From a virus, in the IMG/VR virus record IMGVR_UViG_3300046834_000046, positions 1-45,582 of that record: DNA of 45,582 nt. The stretch is one strand, 5' to 3'. Of this stretch, positions 5,374 to 12,477 are shown in pieces; the stretch's first letter is position 1, and each line of letters opens with the position of its first letter. Position numbers and translations under genes: made by a program. Under the pieces are notes generated by a model, which saw only the letters and a list, made by a program, of their open reading frames with translations, ran no database searches and was not told the DNA's origin.

Positions 5374-6966
5374 GTGTTCGTCCCGGAGTGGGACGGGCAG
5401 GTGTGTTCGCTCGGCTATGACGTGGCGGATTGGATCGAGGCGTTCTGCTGTCACGGCCCTGGTGATGTGCAGGGTGACCCTGTGGTGCTCGATCAGGAGT
5501 GGTTGCGGTTCCTGGTGGAGGCGTACCGACTGGATCCGGTGTCGGGTCGGCGGGTGCGGAAGCTGGCGGTGTTGTCGCGGCCGAAGGGTCGGGCGAAGTC
5601 GGAGCTGGCTGGTCTGGTGACGGTGGCGGAGGCGTTCGCGCCGGTGCGGTTCGATGGGTGGTCGGCGTCGGGTCAGCCGGTGGGGCGGCCGGTGCGGTCG
5701 CCGCTCATCAAGTGCCTGGCCACGGAGGAGTCGCAGGCGGGGAACACGTTCGAGAACGCTGCGTTCGTCGCTGGTGAGTGGGGCCCTGATGTGCACCCGG
5801 AGGTGTACGCGGGGGTGTCGGGTGTGCGGCGGTATCAGTCGGCGACGGCGGTGTACCTGCCTGATGGTGGGGAGATCCGGGCGTGCACGTCGGGTGGGGC
5901 GAGCAAGGACGGTGGCCGAGAGACGTTCGTGGTCCCGGATGAGATCCACCTGTACGTGTTGCCGGAGCTGAAGTCGATGTACGCGACGGTGATGCGGAAC
6001 CTGGGCAAGCGGAAGGCCGCGGATCCGTGGGCGATGCCGACGACGACGGCGTACCGCCCGGGTGAGCAGTCGGTGGCGGAGGAGCTGCTGACGGCGTGGC
6101 GTAAGGGTGAGCTGGGCCCGGACGTGTTCGTGGATCACCGTGAGGTGAAGGGCCGCGTGGACCTGGACGACACGGAGCACACCCTCGCGCAGCTGCGGGA
6201 GTTGTACGGGCCGGCGATGGACCCGGTCACGGGGTGGATGGATCCGGAGCGGGTGCTGTCGGACATGCGGGACCCGACGATCTGCCCGGATGTGGCGACG
6301 GCGTTCCGGTACTACGGGAACCGGGCGATGTCGGGCAAGGACGCGTGGATCGCGAAGGACGTGGTGGAGCGGCAGGCCCGGGTCGAGGTGGTGGCGCCGG
6401 GGACGGCGATCGCGCTGGGGTTCGACGGGTCGCTGCGTGATGACGCGACGGTGCTGATCGGGTCGCGCATGAGCGACGGGTTCGTGTTTCCGGTGGGGAT
6501 ATGGGCGAAGCCGTCGGGGCCGGAGTCCTCGTGGTGGGAGGTGCCGCGCGCCGATGTGCTGGCGGCGGTGCGGGAGGCGTTCGCCCGGTACGAGGTGTCG
6601 CGGTGCTACGCGGACCCGCACGAGTGGCGCACGGACATCGACGACCTGGCCGCGGAGCTCGGTGAGGAGCGGGTGCTGCGGTGGGAGACGCGCCGGGACG
6701 TGCAGATGGCCGCGGCGCTGGACCGCCTGCACACGGGGCTGGTGACCGGGGAGCTGTGGCATTCGGGTGACCGGATGTTCATGGAGCATTTCGGGAACGC
6801 GTACGTGCGGCGTAAGGGCGGGCATCGGCTGGTCCGCAAGGAGCACGAGGCGTCGCCTCGGAAGATCGATTCGGTGGTGGGCGCGGCGCTGGCGGGTGAG
6901 GCCCGGGCGGACGCGATCGCTGCCGGGTGGGGGCAGAAGAAGACTTACCGGGCGCGGAGTTTCTGA
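5374..6966 (+). CDS. terL: terminase large subunit (packaging ATPase-nuclease)
   Basis: This protein of about 530 residues starts at GTG 5374; TTG 5371 is the alternative, and GAGGG lies just upstream. The N-terminal ATPase has a deviant Walker A, SRPKGRAKSE (about residues 68-77), and a Walker B, TFVVPDE (about 185-191), with the catalytic Glu. The C-terminal RNase H-fold nuclease has GFDGSLRDDAT (about 349-360) and a final Asp in KIDSVVGAALA (about 497). It cleaves concatemeric DNA and pumps it into the prohead through the portal encoded next. Length and motif order are normal for the family. Confidence 0.93.
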   Translation: MFVPEWDGQVCSLGYDVADWIEAFCCHGPGDVQGDPVVLDQEWLRFLVEAYRLDPVSGRRVRKLAVLSRPKGRAKSELAGLVTVAEAFAPVRFDGWSASGQPVGRPVRSPLIKCLATEESQAGNTFENAAFVAGEWGPDVHPEVYAGVSGVRRYQSATAVYLPDGGEIRACTSGGASKDGGRETFVVPDEIHLYVLPELKSMYATVMRNLGKRKAADPWAMPTTTAYRPGEQSVAEELLTAWRKGELGPDVFVDHREVKGRVDLDDTEHTLAQLRELYGPAMDPVTGWMDPERVLSDMRDPTICPDVATAFRYYGNRAMSGKDAWIAKDVVERQARVEVVAPGTAIALGFDGSLRDDATVLIGSRMSDGFVFPVGIWAKPSGPESSWWEVPRADVLAAVREAFARYEVSRCYADPHEWRTDIDDLAAELGEERVLRWETRRDVQMAAALDRLHTGLVTGELWHSGDRMFMEHFGNAYVRRKGGHRLVRKEHEASPRKIDSVVGAALAGEARADAIAAGWGQKKTYRARSF

Positions 6967-6995
6967 GCCGCTGACGTGTGTTCGAGGGGACGGTC

Positions 6996-8375
6996 ATGGC
7001 GCCTGCTGTCGAGTCCCCGGAGTGGTGGCGGGACCGCCTGTACCAGCAGCTGCTGGACCGGCAGGCCAACCTGAAGCTGCTGGACGCTTGGTACTCGGGG
7101 GCGCATCCGGCGCCGCGCGGGTATGCGAAGGCCCGGGCTCTGCTGGCCCGGCTGCTGGAGATGACGAACACGAACTTCATGCAGCTCGTCGTCGACGCCG
7201 CGATGGAACGCATGCACGTCGAGGGGTTCCGCATCGGCGGGCAGATCTCCGATGCGGCGTGGAAGATCTGGCAGGGCAACGCGTGGGACCTCGGGTCGGA
7301 GATGGTGTTCCTCGAGTGTCTGGTGACCGGTGAGGCCCTGACGCTGGTGGATCCGACGCTGAACGCGTTCGGGGTGCCGACGTTGACGCCGGAGCATCCG
7401 TGCCAGGCGATCGTGGAGTACCGGCCCGGGTCGTTCCGGGATCGCGTGGCGGGGCTGAAAGTGTTCGCGGACGACGTCGGTGAGCATCTCGTGGCGACCG
7501 CGTACACACCGGACGTGGTTGTGACGTGGTGGGCGCCGCTGCCGAAGCAGGGTGTGGCCGGCTCGCGGCACCCGCAGTGGGAGCTGCAGGAGTCGATCTC
7601 GGGGCGCAACCCGCTCGGCGAGGTCCCGCTGGTGCCGTTCTACAACCGGCCGCGGATGCTGAAGCCGGCGGCGTCGGAGTTCGCGACCGTGATCCCGATC
7701 CAGCGGCGGATCAACAAGACGGTCCTGGACCGCCTGGTGATGCAGGAGTTCTCGGCGTTCCGGCAGAAGTGGGCGACGGGGATGGAAATCCCCCGGGACC
7801 CGGCGACGGGGCAGGACGTCGAGCCGTTCCAGGTCGCGGTGGACCGGCTGCTGATGAACGAGGACCCGGCGGGCAAGTTCGGCACGTTCGAGGCCGACGA
7901 CATCGACGGTCTCCTCAAGGGGATCGACTCGGACGTCAAGCAGATCGCGGCGATCGTCGCGACCCCGCCGCATTACCTGCTCGGCGACATGGTGAACCTC
8001 GCCGCGGAGGCGATGAAAGCGGCGGAGGCGTCGCTGGTGTCCCGGGTCCGCCGGCACATGCGGCACCTGGAGGAGCCGCAGGAGGCCGTTGTACGGCTGG
8101 CGTTGAAGGCCGCCGGGGAGACGGCACCGGACGCGGACATGGAGACGGTGTGGCGTAACCCGGAGTTCCGCACCGAGGGTGAACTCGTCGACGCGCTGAC
8201 GAAGATGGCGACCCTCGGCGTGCCGGTCGAGGCGCTGTGGGAGCGGTGGGGCGCAACGCAGACGGAGATCGGCCGGTGGAAGGTGATGCGGGAGGCGGAG
8301 GCGCTGGATCCGCTGGCGCAGCGGCTGCTCCGTGACGTGACCGCGCCGGTGGCCGGCGATGCCGGACCCGGCTGA
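6996..8375 (+). CDS. portal protein
   Basis: This protein is 459 residues from ATG 6996, with GAGGGGA five bases upstream; a GTG/TTG start at 6978 is less likely. It shows the SPP1-gp6-like portal pattern: an N-terminal helix WWRDRLYQQLLDRQ and Y-x-G near residue 35, NFMQLVVDAAMERMHVEGF (about 65), LVTGEALTLVDP, the wing/stem stretch IQRRINKTVLDRLVMQEF (about 235-255), and ATPPHYLLGD with EAMKAAEASL (about 325-345). It forms the dodecameric ring at the capsid vertex, the docking site for terminase and the head-tail connector. Its end overlaps the MuF gene by 17 bp. Confidence 0.92.
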   Translation: MAPAVESPEWWRDRLYQQLLDRQANLKLLDAWYSGAHPAPRGYAKARALLARLLEMTNTNFMQLVVDAAMERMHVEGFRIGGQISDAAWKIWQGNAWDLGSEMVFLECLVTGEALTLVDPTLNAFGVPTLTPEHPCQAIVEYRPGSFRDRVAGLKVFADDVGEHLVATAYTPDVVVTWWAPLPKQGVAGSRHPQWELQESISGRNPLGEVPLVPFYNRPRMLKPAASEFATVIPIQRRINKTVLDRLVMQEFSAFRQKWATGMEIPRDPATGQDVEPFQVAVDRLLMNEDPAGKFGTFEADDIDGLLKGIDSDVKQIAAIVATPPHYLLGDMVNLAAEAMKAAEASLVSRVRRHMRHLEEPQEAVVRLALKAAGETAPDADMETVWRNPEFRTEGELVDALTKMATLGVPVEALWERWGATQTEIGRWKVMREAEALDPLAQRLLRDVTAPVAGDAGPG

Positions 8376-9834
8376 GGTCGAGGCCGAGCAGCACCACGCC
8401 CGGCAGGCCGCGCTGGCGGTGCTGGCGCAGCAGGCGGCGCGGAAGGCGTGGGCGCGGCTGGACGCGGCGAACCTGGCGGGGTGGGGTGTGCTGGCCCGGC
8501 CGGTGCTGTCGGCGGTCACGGCGGCGCAGTACGCGGCCGCGCTCGACGCGGGGCGTTATGTCGCGGCGTCGTTGGCGGCGCAGGGCGCTCGCGCTCCGGC
8601 GGTGGCCGAGCTGGTGCCTGCGGCGTTCGCGGGTGTCGCGTCAGACGGCCGGTCGCTGGTCGACCTGCTGGACCAGCCGCGGATCGGGGTTCTGATCCGC
8701 ATCGGCGAGGGCCAGGGCGTCGCGCAGGCGATGGCGTCGGGGCTGGCGCAACTGGAGACGATCGCGGTCACGCAGGTGCAGGACGCGGGCCGTGGCGGGG
8801 CGGGGGTGGCGATCGCTGCCCGGCCGGCGGTGCGCGGCTATGTGCGGCATCTGCGGCCGCCGTCGTGCTCGAGGTGCGCGGTGCTGGCCGGCCAGTTCTA
8901 CCGGTGGAACGCGGGGTTCCTGCGGCATCCGCGCTGCGACTGCAGGCACGTCCCGGTCGTCGGGGACGGCGGGCCGCGTGCGATGTCGCCGCGGGAGTAC
9001 TTCGATTCGCTGTCCACGGCGGATCAGAACCGGATCTTCACGAACGCCGGTGCGCAGGCAATCCGCGACGGGGCGGACCTGACGGCGGTGGTGAATGCGC
9101 GGCGCGGCATGTACGAGGCCGGTGGGCGGAAGTTCACGCGAGAGTCGACGACCAAGCGCGGGGTCATGCGCGGTTCGAAGTCGCCGCGGCCGATGCCGGA
9201 GACGATCTACGCGCAGGCCGGTGGGGATCGCGACGCCGCGATCCGCATGCTGCAGGAGAGCGGGTACCTGCGTGCACCGGTCCCGGCACCCCGGCCGGCG
9301 CCGGGCGGCGGAGGTCTCGGCGGCGGCGGAGGGTCCGTGCCGCTCGCGCCGCCCGGCGAACCATTGCGCCGGGTCCTGCCGTCCGGGACTGTCTCGCCCC
9401 GCCTGCCGGCCCGCGGGGAAGTCACCGGGTCGGTGCCGGCCACACGTGCCAGCTTCACCGAGGTGGTCGAGCAGGGCCGGGTCGCGCCGGATTGGCACAC
9501 CTTCACCCCCGCGGAGCGGCACGCGGCGGAATGGCTGCGTGACCGGGGCGTCCATGTCGAGGCAGTGCACAAGGACCAGGCGAAGTCACCGGACGGCATC
9601 ATCCGTGCTGCCGAGGTCACGGTCGAGATCAAGACGATCACGTCGGCGCGCAAGCTCGAGCAGCGCCTCTATGAGGCCAAGCAGCAGGCCGCTCACGTCG
9701 TCATCGACGTCCGCGGCGCCGATCTGGACGAGGACCAGGCGAGCACCTTGCTGGCGAAGGCGCTGCGCCGCCACGGGGCGGGCCTGGAGGAAGTCGTCCT
9801 GGTCGGGCGAGGCTTCGTCCTATCCTGGCCGTGA
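8359..9834 (+). CDS. MuF-type head protein with C-terminal CdiA-CT-like nuclease toxin domain
   Basis: This 491-residue protein has a two-part structure. Residues 1-300 are the MuF/capsid-maturation region found directly after portal genes, with the signature CSRC (Cys170, Cys173) and HPRCDC (His190, Cys193, Cys195). A Gly/Pro-rich linker (about 305-345) leads to a compact C-terminal domain, about 375-491. This reads like the CdiA C-terminal tRNase-type toxin: HAAEWLRDRGVHVEAV, SPDGII with Asp412, TVEIKT with Glu423 and Lys425, then KQQAAHVVIDVRG. Asp...ExK is a PD-(D/E)XK-type metal nuclease site. Phage MuF polymorphic toxins are a known class. The toxin would be carried in the capsid or act at assembly; a candidate immunity gene overlaps its stop. 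Confidence 0.78.
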   Translation: MPDPAEVEAEQHHARQAALAVLAQQAARKAWARLDAANLAGWGVLARPVLSAVTAAQYAAALDAGRYVAASLAAQGARAPAVAELVPAAFAGVASDGRSLVDLLDQPRIGVLIRIGEGQGVAQAMASGLAQLETIAVTQVQDAGRGGAGVAIAARPAVRGYVRHLRPPSCSRCAVLAGQFYRWNAGFLRHPRCDCRHVPVVGDGGPRAMSPREYFDSLSTADQNRIFTNAGAQAIRDGADLTAVVNARRGMYEAGGRKFTRESTTKRGVMRGSKSPRPMPETIYAQAGGDRDAAIRMLQESGYLRAPVPAPRPAPGGGGLGGGGGSVPLAPPGEPLRRVLPSGTVSPRLPARGEVTGSVPATRASFTEVVEQGRVAPDWHTFTPAERHAAEWLRDRGVHVEAVHKDQAKSPDGIIRAAEVTVEIKTITSARKLEQRLYEAKQQAAHVVIDVRGADLDEDQASTLLAKALRRHGAGLEEVVLVGRGFVLSWP

Positions 9835-10181
9835 TGGCCGAGACAGCTGACGTGTTCGTGACCGCCGCGGGAGTCGGGTTCGCCGAGTTCGCCGGCGCGG
9901 TGGCGCACGCCCTCGGCTACGTGCCGGCCGAGCTCGGCCCGGACGACGTCGACGTGACGCTGCCGTCGGACGGGGACCGCCCCGAGCTGAGCCTGATCGA
10001 TTCCTCGCGCGGCCCGGGTGAGTATTCGATGCTCGTGTGGGCCGCGGACTCGAAGCAGGCCGAGGCCGGGGCCGCGGCGGTGTTCGATGCGCTCGTGGCT
10101 GCGACGCCATGGGGTATCGAGACCGAGCCCGAGGACGGTTCACCGGCGCGGTCCCGGCCGCCGCTGCGCACCACCGCCTGA
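9834..10181 (+). CDS. candidate immunity protein for the MuF toxin
   Basis: This 115-residue protein starts at ATG 9834 on the TGATG junction; GTG 9831 is also in frame. It begins MAETADVFVTAAGVGFAEFAGAVAHALGY and is acidic (many Asp/Glu, SLIDSSRGPGEYS), a common feature of immunity proteins that mask nucleic-acid-binding sites. It is inserted between the MuF gene and the scaffold gene, where phages without MuF toxins usually have nothing, and is translationally coupled to the toxin-bearing gene. A terminator-like hairpin follows. No family is recognised; the role is inferred from position and charge. Confidence 0.5.
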   Translation: MAETADVFVTAAGVGFAEFAGAVAHALGYVPAELGPDDVDVTLPSDGDRPELSLIDSSRGPGEYSMLVWAADSKQAEAGAAAVFDALVAATPWGIETEPEDGSPARSRPPLRTTA

Positions 10182-10198
10182 CAGACCCGCATCACCGC

Positions 10199-10227
10199 AA
10201 GGCCCTCGGCGCGACGTCGGGGGCCTT
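10199..10227 (+). terminator. terminator-like hairpin
   Basis: AAGGCCC (10199-10205) pairs with GGGCCTT (10221-10227) over a 15-nt loop that can extend the stem with weaker pairs. It is followed by CGTC rather than a T-run, so it may attenuate transcription between the MuF/immunity genes and the capsid genes rather than stop it. Confidence 0.5.
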
Positions 10228-10294
10228 CGTCATGCCGGGCACCAGAGATGTCCCCCGCCGGAAGGGTGGGGCGAGCACGAAGGAATCGACCGAA

Positions 10295-10795
10295 ATGGCC
10301 GACGACGACGGCACCACCAGCACGACGGCCGACCCGGCCGGCCCCGCAACGGGGACCGACCCGCAAGCCGACAGCACCACCGGCGCCGGCGACTCCGGCA
10401 AGGACGTCGACTGGAAGGCCGAGGCGGAGAGGTGGAAAGCGCACTCCCGCAAGAACGAAGCCGACGCCAAGCGGATGCGGGCGATCGAGGAGTCTCAGAA
10501 GTCTGAGGCGCAGAAGCTCGCCGAGCGGGCCGCTGCAGCCGAGGACGCCGCCGCGAAGGCGGAGGCGCGGCTCCTGCGGCTCGAGGTCGCCGCGGACAAG
10601 GGACTCCCGTCGGAGCTCGCGGCCCGGCTGCAGGGCTCGACCGCGAAGGAACTCGCCGCGGACGCGGACAAGCTCCTCGCCCTGTTCGAGGCCAAGGGCA
10701 CCACGGCGCCGGTGTTCAACGGCGGCGCACGTAAGACCGCGGAGGCGCCGCCTTCGATGAACGACCTCATCAGGTCAAGGACCGGACGAGGCTGA
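10295..10795 (+). CDS. capsid scaffolding protein
   Basis: This 166-residue protein starts at ATG 10295 with GAAGGAA about 10 bases upstream. It has a disordered acidic Thr/Pro/Gly N-terminus (about 1-45), then a long charged coiled coil (WKAEAERWKAHSRKNEADAKRM through RAAAAEDAAAKAEARL) and a short C-terminal helix MNDLIRSRTG. This acidic, coiled-coil, pre-capsid gene is the standard layout of tailed-phage scaffolds, which direct prohead assembly and then leave. It has no protease domain, so the scaffold probably exits or is cleaved by another factor. It sits directly before the major capsid gene. Confidence 0.85.
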   Translation: MADDDGTTSTTADPAGPATGTDPQADSTTGAGDSGKDVDWKAEAERWKAHSRKNEADAKRMRAIEESQKSEAQKLAERAAAAEDAAAKAEARLLRLEVAADKGLPSELAARLQGSTAKELAADADKLLALFEAKGTTAPVFNGGARKTAEAPPSMNDLIRSRTGRG

Positions 10796-10857
10796 GCAGC
10801 ACCAGCCGGGCATGGCTGGCCTCGCTGCCCCACACGCACTGACCAAGGAGGTCACCC

Positions 10858-11793
10858 ATGCCCTACAACAGCCTCATCTCGAGGACCGACGCCGCGGCGA
10901 TGGTGCCCGAGGAAGTGTCGACGGCGATGCTCGCGTCGCTGACGGCGCAGTCCGCGGTGCTCGAGCTCGGCAACCGGATCCCGATGTCGCGCAACCAGAC
11001 CCGGTTCCCGGTCCTGTCCGCGCTGCCGACCGCGTACTTCGTCGCCGGTGACACCGGGCTGAAGCAGACCACCGAAGCGGCGTGGGACAACAAGTACATG
11101 TACGTGGAGGAGATCGCGACGATCGTCCCGATCCCCGAGGCCGTCCTCGACGACGCCGGGTTCGACGTGTGGGGTGCGATCCAGCCCCTCATGGAAGCCG
11201 CGATCGCGCGGACCCTCGACGCCGCCGTCATCTTCGGCACGAACGCCCCCGCGACGTGGGCCGCCGAGGGCGCCCTGGTCGCGGACGCCGTCGCAGCCGG
11301 CAACGTCGTGGCTCGGGGCACCAACGCGGCCGCGGCCGGCGGGATCCACGGCGACCTGTCCGACCTGCTGGCCACGCTCGAAGCGGACGGGTACGTCCCC
11401 AACGGCGCCGTCGGCAACATCACCCTGAAGGCCCGGCTCCGCCAGGTCCGCGCCACCACCGGCGAGACCATCCCCCTGCCGCCCGACCTGCCGATGCCCA
11501 CCTACGCCCTCGCCGGGCTGTGGCCCACCGGGTTCAACGCCGCCGAGCTCCTCGTCGGCGACTGGACCCAGCTCGTCGTCGGCGTCCGACAGGACATGAC
11601 CTACAAGCTCATCACCGAAGGCGTCATCACCGACAACACCGGCGCGATCATCTACAACCTCCCCCAGATGGACATGGTCGCGCTCCGCCTGGTGTTCCGC
11701 GCCGCTTATGCGGTGTCGAATCCGATCAACTACCAGCAGGGCGTCGAGGCCTCGCGCTTTCCCTTCGCCGTCCTTCGCAGCCCGGCTTCCTAA
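10858..11793 (+). CDS. major capsid protein (HK97 fold)
   Basis: This 311-residue protein has a strong Shine-Dalgarno AAGGAGG at 10845-10851. Its N-terminal motif NSLISRTDAAAMVPEEVS and FPVLSALPTAYFVAGDTG and the E-loop-like KYMYVEEIATIVPIPEAVLDD are typical of actinophage HK97-fold capsid proteins. A-domain strands at the C-terminus include DMVALRLVFRAAYAVSNPI. Codons here are extremely G/C-ending, as expected of a highly expressed gene. It forms the hexamers and pentamers of the head; small head proteins follow. Confidence 0.93.
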   Translation: MPYNSLISRTDAAAMVPEEVSTAMLASLTAQSAVLELGNRIPMSRNQTRFPVLSALPTAYFVAGDTGLKQTTEAAWDNKYMYVEEIATIVPIPEAVLDDAGFDVWGAIQPLMEAAIARTLDAAVIFGTNAPATWAAEGALVADAVAAGNVVARGTNAAAAGGIHGDLSDLLATLEADGYVPNGAVGNITLKARLRQVRATTGETIPLPPDLPMPTYALAGLWPTGFNAAELLVGDWTQLVVGVRQDMTYKLITEGVITDNTGAIIYNLPQMDMVALRLVFRAAYAVSNPINYQQGVEASRFPFAVLRSPAS

Positions 11794-11831
11794 CCCCTTT
11801 CCGCGACCGCCGATAGGCGAGAGGAATCCAA

Positions 11832-12221
11832 ATGGCAGAAGGTCTTCGCGCTTCGGCGCCGGGCGAGTACGGGTCTCAACGGCTCGTGTCCGCCCCGATC
11901 GTGTTCGGGTCCACCGCGGTCGCACTCGGCGACCTCGCAGTGGGCGACGTGGTCATCAGCGCGTGGGTGCAGGTGACTACGGCATTCAACGCCGGCACGA
12001 CGAATGTCATCACGCTCGGCGACGGCAACACCCCCGACAAGTACCTCGCGGCGGCGGACGTCACAGAGGGCACGCCCGGGGTGTACCCGACGGGTGGGAA
12101 GGGTCCGTTCGCGGCGGAGACCGTGGCGCGGACCTTGACCGCGACCTACGCGCAGACGGGGACGGCGGCCACGACCGGCGCCGCCCGCGCCTACGCGATC
12201 ATCACCGACCTTCCGGTCTGA
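11832..12221 (+). CDS. small head-associated (decoration-like) protein
   Basis: This 129-residue protein starts at ATG 11832, preceded by GAGAGGAA. It is beta-rich with alternating Val/Ala/Thr/Gly (VFGSTAVALGDLAVGDVVISAWVQVTT), a short ITLGDGNTPDKYL motif and a C-terminal RAYAIITDLPV strand. There is no signal peptide or catalytic motif. Its position immediately after the major capsid gene and its beta-sandwich character suggest a capsid decoration or stabilising protein. A structural role is likely; the exact one is inferred. Confidence 0.65.
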   Translation: MAEGLRASAPGEYGSQRLVSAPIVFGSTAVALGDLAVGDVVISAWVQVTTAFNAGTTNVITLGDGNTPDKYLAAADVTEGTPGVYPTGGKGPFAAETVARTLTATYAQTGTAATTGAARAYAIITDLPV

Positions 12222-12233
12222 GAGGAGCCAACG

Positions 12234-12440
12234 ATGGCGGCAGCGGAGAAGAAGCCGGCGGCGCAGTCCTCCGGCGAGGACCAGGTCAAGGCAGCGTTCG
12301 ACGAGGCCGCGGAGAAGGGCTACTTCGGCTATTCGCCGGACCCGACGCCGCGGGAGAACTACTCGCTGCAGACACCGCCGGACGCGCCGACGCCGGAGAC
12401 CGAGGCCGCGAAACAGCGGGCCAAGGACGCCGGCCGCTGA
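12234..12440 (+). CDS. small head protein with the Asp-Pro-Thr-Pro motif
   Basis: This 68-residue acidic, probably disordered protein has GAGAGGAG upstream. The stretch FGYSPDPTPRENYSLQT, followed by TPDAPTPETE, matches a short protein often found between capsid and connector genes in actinophages. It has no domain. It is plausibly a minor virion component. There is then a 37-bp gap before the beta-helix gene. Confidence 0.65.
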   Translation: MAAAEKKPAAQSSGEDQVKAAFDEAAEKGYFGYSPDPTPRENYSLQTPPDAPTPETEAAKQRAKDAGR

Positions 12441-12477
12441 CCGTGCCTGACGGTCCCGACCACTGTGGGGGTGAGCT

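Noticed and set aside
4879-6846. 655-codon minus-strand frame opposite terminase
   Set aside because: The product is nearly all Arg/His/Leu/Pro and the terminase motifs are on the plus strand; a shadow of GC bias.
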